Shown in pieces: positions 52,742-61,497 of a DNA stretch of 64,000 nucleotides (position 1 is its first letter; each line of letters begins with the position of its first letter). The DNA lies in the NCBI RefSeq assembly GCF_001941975.2, contig NZ_CP146991.1, forward strand, positions 3,035,001 to 3,099,000, given 5' to 3'. The translations under genes and the position numbers were made by a program. The notes under the pieces were generated by a model. It was given only the letters and a program-made list of their open reading frames with translations. It had not been told where the DNA came from and did no database searches. The DNA is from Sporomusa sphaeroides DSM 2875. GTDB taxonomy: Bacteria; Bacillota; Negativicutes; Sporomusales; Sporomusaceae.

Positions 52742-53401
52742 TTATGTGGCTAATCTCCGTCTCATAACAATTTTGTTCAGGTTATGTTCAAGAAAACTCT
52801 TGGCATCTTTAGCGCATTTAAAATAACAATCGGCACCAATTGCCCGGGCAAAGGTTTCGTCAACCGGGGCGCCCCCCACGGCAACAATCAGGCCCTTACG
52901 TATACCGCTGTCCTCCAGCGCATTAATAACCTTTTTCATAACAGGCATTGTCGTAGTCAAGAGTGCCGCCATCATCAGTATCTCAGCTTTGTTTTTTTCC
53001 ACACACTGCAGGAACCGCTGGGGAGTTACGTCAATCCCCAAATCAACAATCCGGGCGCCGGTACTCATTACGGTTAGTTTCACCAGGTTTTTCCCGATAT
53101 CATGTAAATCTCCCGCTACCGTGCCGATGACAATCGTACCTGTCTGCCGCTTCACCTTATACTTTAACTGCGGTTCTACAACAGACAACCCGGCATGCAT
53201 GGCGCGGGAAGACAGCAGCACTTCCGGCACGATAACCCGCCGGTGACTGTATTTATCGGCAATCTGGTCCATGCCGACAATTAGCCCCTTCTCGAGAATA
53301 GCAAGGGCAGGATACCCTTGCGCCAGCGCTTTACTGCACAATTCTACCACGGCTTCGGCATCGCCGGTCTTGACTTTCTCGGTAATTTCGGTATAAATCA
53401 C
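52742..53401 (-). CDS. Second methyltransferase corrinoid protein
   Basis: 219-aa corrinoid protein with the same plan as MtaC: cap domain and B12 fold with AGDLHDIGKNLVKL (H100) and GGAPVDETFA. It differs clearly from MtaC in sequence. Its partner methyltransferase is not encoded beside it, since it is the last gene of the regulator/activator unit. It may serve another methyl donor or act as a sensor. GTG start after GGAGGGG. Confidence 0.9.
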   Translation of the reverse strand: MIYTEITEKVKTGDAEAVVELCSKALAQGYPALAILEKGLIVGMDQIADKYSHRRVIVPEVLLSSRAMHAGLSVVEPQLKYKVKRQTGTIVIGTVAGDLHDIGKNLVKLTVMSTGARIVDLGIDVTPQRFLQCVEKNKAEILMMAALLTTTMPVMKKVINALEDSGIRKGLIVAVGGAPVDETFARAIGADCYFKCAKDAKSFLEHNLNKIVMRRRLAT

Positions 53402-53416
53402 GTCAATCCCCTCCAG

Positions 53417-54688
53417 TTAAGACAAACTGTTACGGTAAACCAACGGTGCAACCCCAATATATTTCGCAAAAACCTTGGCAAAATAACTCTGGCTTTGAAA
53501 ACCTACTGCCTGTGAGACTTGTGCGACACTGAGCTCCGGCTTTTTCATCAGCTCAACAGCCTGTTCTACCCGCACCCTGGTGATATAATCATTAACCGTA
53601 CAATTAAGCTCCTGACGAAACAGCCGTGACAGGTGCGAAGGACTAATAAATAATTGTGCCGCCACATCGTCGATTTTTATTGACTGTGAATAGTGTTCCA
53701 GAATAAAGCTTCTGGCCTCACCCACCAGCCCATGGTGTCTCTTATCCTCAAGCGGCGCACTTCGATTCAAAAACACCATAACCAGATTTTTCATGTGGAA
53801 AAAAAATTCTTCCATGCGTTGGCATTCATTAATCTTCTCATTGAAGGTATCCAGCAGTACCATTACGGTTTCAGCCTCAGCGCCACCTTCCACCGCAGCG
53901 CGGGAAGCCATGGTCGCCAGTTCACTGATACGTAATTTTATGATGGCCTGCTCGCCGGTAGTCTTCACAAACAGCTGGGTCAACAAAGTATGCAGATTCT
54001 TCTCCGCCATGGCCTTATCACCAAGACGGATATAGCGGAGAAAACTTCTCTCCCGCTGCAGATAAGCAGCATAATCGTTCCCCTGCCTGGCTGCCGGGTC
54101 CTGCTGGCGTTTGCGGTCTTCCAGCTCTTTGCGAATGCGCTGCTGTATCTTATAGGTTTCAACCTTCTCCAGGACAAGCAGGTCCCGCTTCATCAGCTGG
54201 TTGACGGTAACATACAAAACATCGGCCGCCGCCTGGAAACGGGCAGGGGCAACGACATCCAGCTGCCCTGCCAGTCTCTCCATTTCGGCAAAATCATTTA
54301 CTTCCGGGTTCAGTTCGCGCAGTTCCTGGTAAAAAAACTTATCCGGTTTCCAGAGCAGCACCTGGCTGCAGATAATACTTCCCAGGGAAATACCGCGTAA
54401 ACTAATGGGCACCGCCCAAATAACCATTCCGGCACGGCAGCGGAAAAAGTAAGGCTCTTCCCATTTGGAGGCTTCCTGAGTAGCCTGTTTATAGGACGCC
54501 CGGCATTTAGCTACCCCGCTGGGTTTACTGCGGATATACCGGCAAAACGCGCAGCGCTCGACAGTATCAAAAAGGCCAAACGACTCCCCGTTTTTATTGA
54601 CAATTGCCACATGTAGACCGGTCGCTTTGGAAAAATTCTCCAAAATTTCCTGGAGATATTGGAGATCAACCAGATTTCTGTCATTCAT
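53417..54688 (-). CDS. PocR-AraC family transcriptional regulator
   Basis: 423-aa regulator. The N-terminal PocR ligand-binding domain (about 5-170) has clustered Cys (CAFCRYIRSKPSGVAKC, FRCRAG). A helical middle region follows, then a C-terminal AraC-type double helix-turn-helix (about 325-420: AAQLFISPSHLSRLFRQEL, VAQVSQAVGFQSQSYFAKVF). Very probably the activator of the mta genes in response to methanol or a related ligand. Start MNDRNL at 54688, with GGAAACCG upstream. Confidence 0.9.
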   Translation of the reverse strand: MNDRNLVDLQYLQEILENFSKATGLHVAIVNKNGESFGLFDTVERCAFCRYIRSKPSGVAKCRASYKQATQEASKWEEPYFFRCRAGMVIWAVPISLRGISLGSIICSQVLLWKPDKFFYQELRELNPEVNDFAEMERLAGQLDVVAPARFQAAADVLYVTVNQLMKRDLLVLEKVETYKIQQRIRKELEDRKRQQDPAARQGNDYAAYLQRERSFLRYIRLGDKAMAEKNLHTLLTQLFVKTTGEQAIIKLRISELATMASRAAVEGGAEAETVMVLLDTFNEKINECQRMEEFFFHMKNLVMVFLNRSAPLEDKRHHGLVGEARSFILEHYSQSIKIDDVAAQLFISPSHLSRLFRQELNCTVNDYITRVRVEQAVELMKKPELSVAQVSQAVGFQSQSYFAKVFAKYIGVAPLVYRNSLS

Positions 54689-54739
54689 CGGTTTCCAACA
54701 CCCCAATCTAAAAAGATACGATAACTGCTGCCAGATCAA

Positions 54740-56587
54740 TTATAGCTTACATGGTTCTATATACATACTTTCCATGAAATAGTTGCTAAAGGTCGCGCTT
54801 CCTCCCAATTCTACGTGTCGAATATTACCAGCCTGCTGCTGCAAGCCGGCAAAGGTTCTTTGATCAAGCAGGGCCTTAACGGCTCCGGCGTGGGCGGCAT
54901 TGCCTGCTGTCTTCAATTTATGCAGGCTCAACTCTGGAATCAGACCGATATCCACCGTACTTGCCAAATTGAGATGGGTCGCAAAGGTGCCTGCCAGCAC
55001 AATGGAATCCAAATCGTCGATACTAAGTCCGGAAATATCTAAGAGTGTCCGGATACCGGCACAAACCGCCCCTTTAGCCAATTGCAGCTGGCTAATATCA
55101 CGCTGGGTTAAAACAACATCGTTACCGTCCGGGCCATAGGCCAAAACAAATTCCCGTTTCTGCTCCCCGTCACGAATCCGGCTTATCAGTTCAGGTGCCA
55201 ATTGGTCCTGCACCGCGGGATCATTAGGATTGCTGATCATGCCTGACCGGCTTATGATCCCGGCCCGGGCCATTTGCTGCACGGCTTCAATCAGTCCGGA
55301 GCCGCAGATACCGGTGGCCGTCCCGCCACCGATGACCGAGAGCGTCACTCCCTGCTCGTCGATAAGCACACGCTCGATAGCGCCAGGCTGCGCCCGCATA
55401 CCATGATTAATTCCAGCCCCTTCAAAAGCAGGACCGGCCGCAGTAGAGCAAGCCCACATATTGGCTCCGTCCTGCAGGTACAATTCGCAGTTTGTACCGA
55501 TATCTATCAGCAGGTGACGCCCCTTTGCCAGGAGTTCCTCCGACCCCAGAACAGCTCCCAGGGTATCGCCGCCAACAAAACCACCCACATTGGGAAATAA
55601 GACGACTTTCGCCTGCGGCTGCAGCGCCAGGCCGACTTCACCGGCCGTCAGCTCCAATGCGGTATTACACACCGACACAAAAGGCGACAAGGCCAGATAG
55701 GAGACATCAAGCCCTAAAAACAAATGATGCATAGTGGTGTTGCCCACCACAGTCGCTTTGTAAATCTGGCTGCTGTCAATGCCGGCAGCCTTGCACACGT
55801 CTTCCACTAAACGATTAATCGTACCGGCTACCGCTTCCTGCAGCAAAACCCGGTTGTCAGAACCTTTATTAGCAAAATCAATGCGGGAAATGACATCAGC
55901 TCCATAGCGTGTTTGTCCATTTTCCGCAGCCGCCAACTGTACTCTTTTCCCGGATTCCAGGTCATACAACGCAACCGCGATATTGGTTGTGCCAATATCA
56001 ATGGCCGCCCCATAAACAGGGACTTTCTCCTTCCCCGGCAGCACAGCCAGAATGTGCTGATCCCATAAAACTGCCGTAACAGCAAATTTTTCCTGGCGTA
56101 ATATTGACGATAAAGTTTTGAGCTGCGTCAGGCCGATCGTCAGGTTAGCCGGCAAACCGGTTTCCTGTAGCTTTGCCAGCAGCCGTTCCCGGTCCCCCCG
56201 TTCATCCGCCAGAGTTGGCCGGTCAAGCTCAACCTGTACCTGCCGCAAACCGCAGTACTCACTGTTGGCCTGCTCGGGGGCAAACAACAGGCCGGCTTTG
56301 CGGTCAACCGTACCACTATCCCCACAAACCAGCGCCATTCCCGGCCGAGGTTCAACCTGACAGGCAAGACGAATTCCCGTCGCCAGCTCCCCGGCACTCA
56401 GCTTTTCGTATTCTACCACGGACGGCTCCGGAGCAGCACTGATGATTCGTACCTTGCATTTCCCGCAGGTTCCCCGCCCGTTGCAAATATTAGTCACCGG
56501 ATAATTACCGCGCAGCAGGGCGGACATGAGGTTTTCACCCTCGGTTACAACCAATGATTCAGAGTTAACCTTAATCAGCATACTCAT
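54740..56587 (-). CDS. Corrinoid-activating ASKHA ferredoxin protein (RamA/RACo-like)
   Basis: 615-aa reductive activator of corrinoid proteins. An N-terminal 2Fe-2S ferredoxin domain (CNGRGTCGKCKV, residues about 35-46) is followed by a linker and a C-terminal ASKHA ATPase domain (AAIDIGTTNIAVAL, DIGTNCELYLQ, GSGLIEA, AGTFATHLNL). It uses ATP and low-potential electrons to return inactive Co(II) corrinoid to Co(I). The start overlaps the DUF1638 stop by 17 bp. Confidence 0.92.
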   Translation of the reverse strand: MSMLIKVNSESLVVTEGENLMSALLRGNYPVTNICNGRGTCGKCKVRIISAAPEPSVVEYEKLSAGELATGIRLACQVEPRPGMALVCGDSGTVDRKAGLLFAPEQANSEYCGLRQVQVELDRPTLADERGDRERLLAKLQETGLPANLTIGLTQLKTLSSILRQEKFAVTAVLWDQHILAVLPGKEKVPVYGAAIDIGTTNIAVALYDLESGKRVQLAAAENGQTRYGADVISRIDFANKGSDNRVLLQEAVAGTINRLVEDVCKAAGIDSSQIYKATVVGNTTMHHLFLGLDVSYLALSPFVSVCNTALELTAGEVGLALQPQAKVVLFPNVGGFVGGDTLGAVLGSEELLAKGRHLLIDIGTNCELYLQDGANMWACSTAAGPAFEGAGINHGMRAQPGAIERVLIDEQGVTLSVIGGGTATGICGSGLIEAVQQMARAGIISRSGMISNPNDPAVQDQLAPELISRIRDGEQKREFVLAYGPDGNDVVLTQRDISQLQLAKGAVCAGIRTLLDISGLSIDDLDSIVLAGTFATHLNLASTVDIGLIPELSLHKLKTAGNAAHAGAVKALLDQRTFAGLQQQAGNIRHVELGGSATFSNYFMESMYIEPCKL

Positions 56588-57239
56588 TCTCCTCCTCCAA
56601 TACTATCGGCGTGCCCGGAGGCACCCGGACAATCTCCGGCAAACGCTTACCGGTAACAACAGCAGCCAATAAGGCGAGATCTCCGGCTTCCTCACTGATC
56701 GTCCAATTAAAAAAGCCGGCAATCTTTGCTACTTTTTGGCGATATTGCTCCAGTTTATCCTCCTCACAGGGTGTACGGATAAACACCGCTTGTTCGTACC
56801 TGCCATAGAGAGTCTCAATCAGATATTGGGCATCGGCCTCTCCGTATGTATCCACATATTCCAGATATTCCGCATAGGGGTCCCGGCCATAGTCCAGCCA
56901 GCCCTGACTAAAATAATAGATTGCCGGATTTCGTTCAGACAGTGTTTGCCGCCGCCGATCCGACCCCAGTAATAAACTGATGCAATCATGAGCGTTGGGC
57001 AGCACCATCGGCACGGCGGCGGAAACCAGTCCCACTGTGGCATGGGAACACCTGCCATAGGTCAGAATAATCAGGTCATAATCCTGGCCGGCATCAATCC
57101 TCCGCTGCAGCTCCTGATGCAGCTTTTCGGGAAATGCATGCAGGGAAAAATCCAGAAACTCACAATCCATCCGGGTGGCAAACTCCAGTCCCAGCACTTC
57201 ATTCCTGGTTGAGCAGCAGCCAAGCAATTTAATTCTCAT
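56571..57239 (-). CDS. DUF1638 family protein
   Basis: 222-aa protein of the DUF1638 family (IKLLGCCSTRNEV, LTYGRCSH, LLLGSDRRR, YYFSQGWLDYGRDPY). Function not established, but genes of this family are common next to corrinoid methyltransferases. First gene of the regulatory unit. GGGGGAGGG precedes the ATG at 57239; minus-strand TATAAT at 57286-57291 may be its -10 box. Confidence 0.87.
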   Translation of the reverse strand: MRIKLLGCCSTRNEVLGLEFATRMDCEFLDFSLHAFPEKLHQELQRRIDAGQDYDLIILTYGRCSHATVGLVSAAVPMVLPNAHDCISLLLGSDRRRQTLSERNPAIYYFSQGWLDYGRDPYAEYLEYVDTYGEADAQYLIETLYGRYEQAVFIRTPCEEDKLEQYRQKVAKIAGFFNWTISEEAGDLALLAAVVTGKRLPEIVRVPPGTPIVLEEENEYAD

Positions 57240-57371
57240 TTTGCCCTCCCCCAACTTAATCACAGAAAGCAACACTAGTTAGAAAATTATACCATATTAG
57301 TTAATTTAATAATATACATATTTCCGTGTAAAGTCAAAGGCCTGGGTACCGGTAAAATTCTCACCGACTAA

Positions 57372-57400
57372 TTGCATATTTTACAATCTGTGGGTATAAT
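57372..57400 (+). promoter_or_regulatory. Promoter of a putative antisense RNA
   Basis: TTGCAT (57372-57377), 17-base spacer, TATAAT (57395-57400), with no protein-coding gene downstream on this strand. Transcription would run towards the toxin gene. Confidence 0.65.
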
Positions 57401-57406
57401 ATAAGA

Positions 57407-57535
57407 AAAGGACTGACGTGTTGCTAGCACGTCAGCCCCTGCAGGTTGCCTAACCGGTAAACGGTTAGCCCAAGCTTTGATTATTTCAGGAAATAACCGC
57501 AGACCTTGGCCGGGGTGCGGTTATTTCTTTTCTAT
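57407..57535 (+). ncRNA. Putative antisense RNA of the holin-like toxin
   Basis: About 130 nt from the plus-strand promoter, through hairpins CTGACGTG/CACGTCAG (57414-57437) and CTAACCG/CGGTTAG (57450-57470), to the shared terminator ending in TTTCTTTTCT. It overlaps the 3' end of the toxin mRNA, the layout of TxpA/RatA-type type I systems. Predicted only from sequence. Confidence 0.5.
57490..57527. terminator. Bidirectional terminator shared by toxin mRNA and antisense RNA
   Basis: GAAATAACCGCA pairs with TGCGGTTATTTC, and the flanks are T-rich on the plus side. It overlaps the toxin stop codon. Confidence 0.82.
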
Positions 57536-57595
57536 GAGTAAAACGACAAGCGTTGCGAATGCTATCATGAGATACATTGCCTCGAACATTGTCAT
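57521..57595 (-). CDS. Holin-like type I toxin peptide, 24 aa
   Basis: A 24-residue peptide beginning MTMFEAMYLMIAFATL, continuing with VVLLIE and ending in KK: a single membrane helix with a charged tail, the signature of the putative holin-like toxin family of Firmicutes. Strong ribosome site GGAAGGGGGTGG before the ATG at 57595. That site is inside a hairpin (57605-57625). A possible -10 box TATAAT on the minus strand is at 57654-57659. Confidence 0.8.
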   Translation of the reverse strand: MTMFEAMYLMIAFATLVVLLIEKK

Positions 57596-57604
57596 TTCTA
57601 CCAC

Positions 57605-57625
57605 CCCCTTCCTTAACGGAAGGGG
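57605..57625 (-). promoter_or_regulatory. Hairpin sequestering the toxin ribosome site
   Basis: On the minus strand CCCCTTCC-GTTAA-GGAAGGGG; the right arm is the ribosome site. Type I toxin mRNAs usually hide their ribosome sites like this. Confidence 0.7.
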
Positions 57626-57710
57626 CTAACCGTCCCGGAGCAACCTTACGTTTATTATAGCATATTCTGCTGGTACATATAGGAAATTTTACCGGTTTGT
57701 TGCTGTCGTA

Positions 57711-57735
57711 CCGCCCTTTTATGAGGGCGGCTTTT
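57711..57735 (+). terminator. Orphan plus-strand terminator
   Basis: CCGCCCTTTTATGAGGGCGG followed by CTTTTTG. No plus-strand gene precedes it, so it may end a longer antisense transcript or an unannotated small RNA. Confidence 0.7.
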
Positions 57736-57755
57736 TGTTGTGCTATTAATGACTG

Positions 57756-58877
57756 TTAGCTTATTTCACCATTCACGATCATGGTCACTATCCCATCGGC
57801 AATCGCCGCCTCGTTCAGGGTCTGATTATCCAGCAGGGGGGAAATCCGGGTAAGGGTTGTCTCCGGGTTAATCGCCGGCGCCCTGGTGTTCAGCCACTCG
57901 CTGTCCTCACTGCCGGGGCTTTTCAGCTTGCCCAGCAGGGAAAGCCGTTCCTCGTACTCGGCTTTGAGCGCAGCCGCCACCCGTGTTTTATCGACATAGG
58001 TCAGGTCGTCGGATTTGAATATGGCCAGCATGCCGGCCCGGATGACGGCATCACCCTCGGTTTTGTCGGTCATGCCTTTTTCAATGGCTGCATACAGCAA
58101 ACTATTGTATTCGGTAAAATAGCGGAAATCATCCCGGTACAGCGCGGCTTCCACGCTAAAAAGCATATAGTCATAGCCGGTCAGCGGCTTGGCCGACTGC
58201 GGGTCGTCGCCGTAATAAAGCTGCGAGTTTTTCACAACCAGTTTGTTGGTGTCAAACTTGCCGGCATCGGCGCCGATCACGGCAAAATAGCCGTTTTGCA
58301 GGGAGCTGCCGCCCAAACTGCCTGTACCGGCATATTCATTATGATAGACCAAATGAATGTCCCTGTCGCCGCCGGCCAACAGTTCCGACAAAGCGGTAAC
58401 CGCGCTTTCCGCCACCTTGAGCGTGGCGGAAAGCTGACCGATGGTGAGCAGGCCGGAAATGCTGTTGGCCAGGGTAAGAAAGGCCGGAAAATAGTCTTTA
58501 TTCATATAGGCCAGCAAGGCGGCGCTGATGGATACATTGCCGCCGCGATACGGCACCAGGTTGGTCAGGGAATAATTGAGCTGCACCCCTTTTCCCAGCG
58601 AATTTTCATTCAGATTCAGGGCCAGCGGGCCGGCCACACTGGGCAATTCCCGGGCGGCATCAGAGCCGAACTGCAGACTGACGACAGAGGAGACCACCGG
58701 CACATACTTGCGAAAGAGTTTCCGGTCATTTTTCAAGAACATTTCTGCCAGGCGCAGGCGGAAATAATGCTGGCCCTCCTGAAACACGACCGTTTCCACG
58801 TCGGACGTTACCGGCGCGTATACGTAATGCTTGGATTCCTTGATAAACAAATGAGCAAACCAGTCAATCAGCCCCAT
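57756..58877 (-). CDS. Unknown protein, 373 aa
   Basis: No domain recognised. It starts MGLIDWFAHLFIKESKHYVY at 58877 after AGGAGGG. Mixed alpha/beta composition with no signal peptide; one hydrophobic stretch (FLTLANSISGLLTIGQL) may be amphipathic. Last gene of a five-gene cluster with a secreted protein, a YbjN-like protein and a papain-like peptidase. Confidence 0.78.
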   Translation of the reverse strand: MGLIDWFAHLFIKESKHYVYAPVTSDVETVVFQEGQHYFRLRLAEMFLKNDRKLFRKYVPVVSSVVSLQFGSDAARELPSVAGPLALNLNENSLGKGVQLNYSLTNLVPYRGGNVSISAALLAYMNKDYFPAFLTLANSISGLLTIGQLSATLKVAESAVTALSELLAGGDRDIHLVYHNEYAGTGSLGGSSLQNGYFAVIGADAGKFDTNKLVVKNSQLYYGDDPQSAKPLTGYDYMLFSVEAALYRDDFRYFTEYNSLLYAAIEKGMTDKTEGDAVIRAGMLAIFKSDDLTYVDKTRVAAALKAEYEERLSLLGKLKSPGSEDSEWLNTRAPAINPETTLTRISPLLDNQTLNEAAIADGIVTMIVNGEIS

Positions 58878-58932
58878 ACTATTCCCTCCTGCCGCCTGCC
58901 GGCAAAGTCGTATCCCCCTGCCGCAGGCGTTG

Positions 58933-59304
58933 TTATTTTTTTTCCTCAAGCTTGAAAAAAGCGTTGTAGTTGGCCACTACCTGGTTAGCGCTTTCAATAG
59001 CGGCGTTTCTTTCCCTGATAATGAAATTCACATCATTTCCCGAAGCGTCAATATAGCCCTGCGCGGCTTTTAAGTAGGCGTCCACAGCGGCGATATAGGC
59101 GGCAGTGGCTTTGGCATCATTCATGGAAACCGGCGGCACCGGCAGCGGCGGCAGCTTTTCCTGCACAGTCGGATAAACGGCGGCAAAATTAGTGGCCGCC
59201 GGATCGGCAGGCACCGGCGCCGGCGGCTGCTCCTGGGCGGCAAGCGCCAGGCCTGCTACCCCCAGACAAAATAGAACCATAGCAATCCAGATTAATTTTT
59301 TCAC
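58933..59304 (-). CDS. Small secreted Pro/Ala-rich protein
   Basis: 123 aa with a clear signal peptide (LIWIAMVLFCLGVAGLALAA) followed by a Pro-rich stretch and a helical C-terminus. GTG start after AGGAGAAGGAG. Periplasmic or surface location is expected. Function unknown. Confidence 0.78.
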   Translation of the reverse strand: MKKLIWIAMVLFCLGVAGLALAAQEQPPAPVPADPAATNFAAVYPTVQEKLPPLPVPPVSMNDAKATAAYIAAVDAYLKAAQGYIDASGNDVNFIIRERNAAIESANQVVANYNAFFKLEEKK

Positions 59305-59330
59305 AGTATCTCCTTCTCCTGTCCGTGTTT

Positions 59331-59783
59331 TTAATTCTGCGCAGTGTCAGCCCAAATTTTGCGCATGAGCACAGGGTATTCATCCTGCAGGTGGCGCAGA
59401 ATGACATCAAGGGTCAGACTGACGAGCTGCGGTTCGAATTGTTCCGGCACAGCAGTCAGGCAAACGTCCAGAATCAGGGCATCGTCTTCGCTGATAAAAT
59501 ATTTGAAACTCTTATAGGTGCGGTTCAGTTCATTGACATAGGCGAGAACACTTTGGCGGCCCGGCCCCTGGACAACCGCCGGCACAACCCGCACCTGCAG
59601 TGGTGTATGCAAGGTGTCGTCGGTGACAAACATGACCGGCAGTTGCTGTCCGCCCACCTCCAGATTGGTGCGGAAGATAACGGTGTGCAGATCGTCGTCC
59701 ATAGCCTGTACACCAAAACAGGTAATCTGACCGGCCGTTAAAAAATCCTGAAACTTGTTAGCTTTGATATTGCTGTTTTGCAT
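59331..59783 (-). CDS. YbjN-like / type III chaperone-fold protein
   Basis: 150 aa resembling YbjN-type (bacterial sensory transduction regulator) proteins: alternating short strands (HTVIFRTNLEVGGQQLPVMFVTD) and a C-terminal helix. Cytosolic. AGGGGAAAG precedes the ATG. It may be a chaperone-like partner for a neighbour. Confidence 0.65.
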   Translation of the reverse strand: MQNSNIKANKFQDFLTAGQITCFGVQAMDDDLHTVIFRTNLEVGGQQLPVMFVTDDTLHTPLQVRVVPAVVQGPGRQSVLAYVNELNRTYKSFKYFISEDDALILDVCLTAVPEQFEPQLVSLTLDVILRHLQDEYPVLMRKIWADTAQN

Positions 59784-59834
59784 GTGTCTTTCCCCTATTC
59801 TGTCTAAATTTTGCCGATGCCGTTACCGGCCTGG

Positions 59835-60734
59835 TTACACCCCGAACTGGTCGGCGGCAATCCACTCCATATTGAGGAGCGACCAAAAATCTGTCGCCAG
59901 CTTATTGAGGACATATTCATACGGCAGCCAGCCGTAGCCGGAGTCGCCCCAGGCACTGCCCCAGGAATTGCGGATAAGAAGCGCGCCGGTGGTTTCCCGG
60001 TTGTATTGGGTGTTTGTAATTTTCAAATTATCATCATAGCCAAAGGCCGCCACCGCATGGCCCCAGCTGGCCTTTTCATCCGGGCCGGGACCGGGGATGC
60101 CGCCGGGAACATCGGTAGCGGCAAACGAAGCAAAGCCGTAGAAGCCGAACATGGCCGGCACACCGGCGGCCAGATATTTTTTCACACTGCACAGCACATC
60201 AGCCGGTACCGTATTAGTGCCGGCAGGGTCGTGGCAGAAATACTGCAGCGCTTCATAGTTGTCGGCCACGGCATAGACAAAGGACGTCGGCTCTTTGTCA
60301 AAATCGGGAACCTTGTCGGTATAGGGCCAGTATTTTTCCGGCGGTACGCCGCACAAGACCAATGACCCCATGGTATCGCGGATGTAAGACCCCTGGTCGC
60401 CGCTCACGCCTTGCAGGTTGCGGGCATTTTTATAGATAAACAGCCGCGAGGCGGCAAAATGCCGGCCAAAGGCCCGGTTCTGAAAGTATTCAATAATGGC
60501 CGCCGCCGCGTGGGCGGTGCAGGCCCCCAGCTGGCCCTGATCCGGCACCGGCGTGCTGCACCATTGGCGCAGGTCGGCCTTGGGCGGCAGCGGCGCAATC
60601 TTGTCAAGCCCCAGTCGTTTGATGATTTCCCGCAATTTGGGATGGCATTCGGTGTAGTCGCGCAGGTCAGGCAGCGGCGGCAGCCAGCCTGTCCCCACCG
60701 TGCGGTTGCCAGGTAACACTACTTGCAGTTTCAT
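59835..60734 (-). CDS. Papain-family (C1) cysteine peptidase
   Basis: 299 aa. The catalytic Cys lies in DQGQLGACTAHAAAAIIEY (oxyanion Gln before it), the His in WGHAVAAFGYDD and the Asn in RNSWGSAWGDSGYGW, so the triad is complete. No signal peptide or long inhibitory propeptide is evident; the first 45 residues (LPDLRDY) look like the short N-terminal segment of bacterial C1 peptidases. GGAGGGATAGATTAC precedes the ATG. Target unknown. Confidence 0.9.
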   Translation of the reverse strand: MKLQVVLPGNRTVGTGWLPPLPDLRDYTECHPKLREIIKRLGLDKIAPLPPKADLRQWCSTPVPDQGQLGACTAHAAAAIIEYFQNRAFGRHFAASRLFIYKNARNLQGVSGDQGSYIRDTMGSLVLCGVPPEKYWPYTDKVPDFDKEPTSFVYAVADNYEALQYFCHDPAGTNTVPADVLCSVKKYLAAGVPAMFGFYGFASFAATDVPGGIPGPGPDEKASWGHAVAAFGYDDNLKITNTQYNRETTGALLIRNSWGSAWGDSGYGWLPYEYVLNKLATDFWSLLNMEWIAADQFGV

Positions 60735-60865
60735 GTAATCTATCCCTCCTCTGCCAGAAGCAAAATGACTGTCCCCTCGCTTCCTGTTTCCTTGCTTCTG
60801 CTAACACAGCATTGCCATGATAATAAGGAAGCAAGGGATATATGTATCACCCTGCTTCCCCGTTT

Positions 60866-61363
60866 TTAATGCGAAATTGCAAACTTAGTACGGAAATACA
60901 GCTCTTCTTTGACACAGTTGGTAAAAATCAGCTCAAATAACGCCGTATCGTTCTTAATCTCTTTGTGCAACAAATTGGCCAGGTACAAAAAGACACAGAA
61001 ATTATCGCGGGTTATTTCGGCTTTCTCGCTCTGAGACAAAGCCTGGGGCGAATGCCAAAAAGAGTCAAACGGCACCATGCTGCCACTGCTGCGCAAATGG
61101 GCTGCGATATCAGGCCAGCCGGTTTGCAGCAGCGCGGTAGCCAATTCGAGTGCCCTGCCCTGGTTGTCCCTTGTCTGTTCAACCGCCAACAGCAAGCCTG
61201 CCGCTTTGTGGCAATATCCTGCTACGAAAGCATCGGCCTGCTGACGGTAATAATACTCATAAAAAGGCTGACCGGCCGCCGGCTTACCCAAAAAAGCTTC
61301 TTCGCGATAAAGCCTGTCCAGTTCCTGGCACAAGCGCTCCCTGCGCGCGATGGCCAACGCCAC
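60866..61363 (-). CDS. Unknown helical protein (start uncertain)
   Basis: 165 aa from the first conventional start (GTG 61363), mostly alpha-helical, no domain recognised. That GTG has no ribosome site. The frame continues upstream for 21 codons to an ATA at 61426 that follows AAAGGAGG at good spacing, so the protein may really begin there with a non-standard AUA codon. First gene of the peptidase cluster. Confidence 0.65.
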   Translation of the reverse strand: MALAIARRERLCQELDRLYREEAFLGKPAAGQPFYEYYYRQQADAFVAGYCHKAAGLLLAVEQTRDNQGRALELATALLQTGWPDIAAHLRSSGSMVPFDSFWHSPQALSQSEKAEITRDNFCVFLYLANLLHKEIKNDTALFELIFTNCVKEELYFRTKFAISH

Positions 61364-61497
61364 CGGGGGAATGATGTCCAGTACAAACGTGCTGTTCTGC
61401 TGTGCTGCCTGCTTATCGGCGTTTATTGTTATTCCTCCTTTTGCAACCGGTTAACTGTCATTCTTAGTAAGCTAAAACGGTTCATAGGATATTGGCA

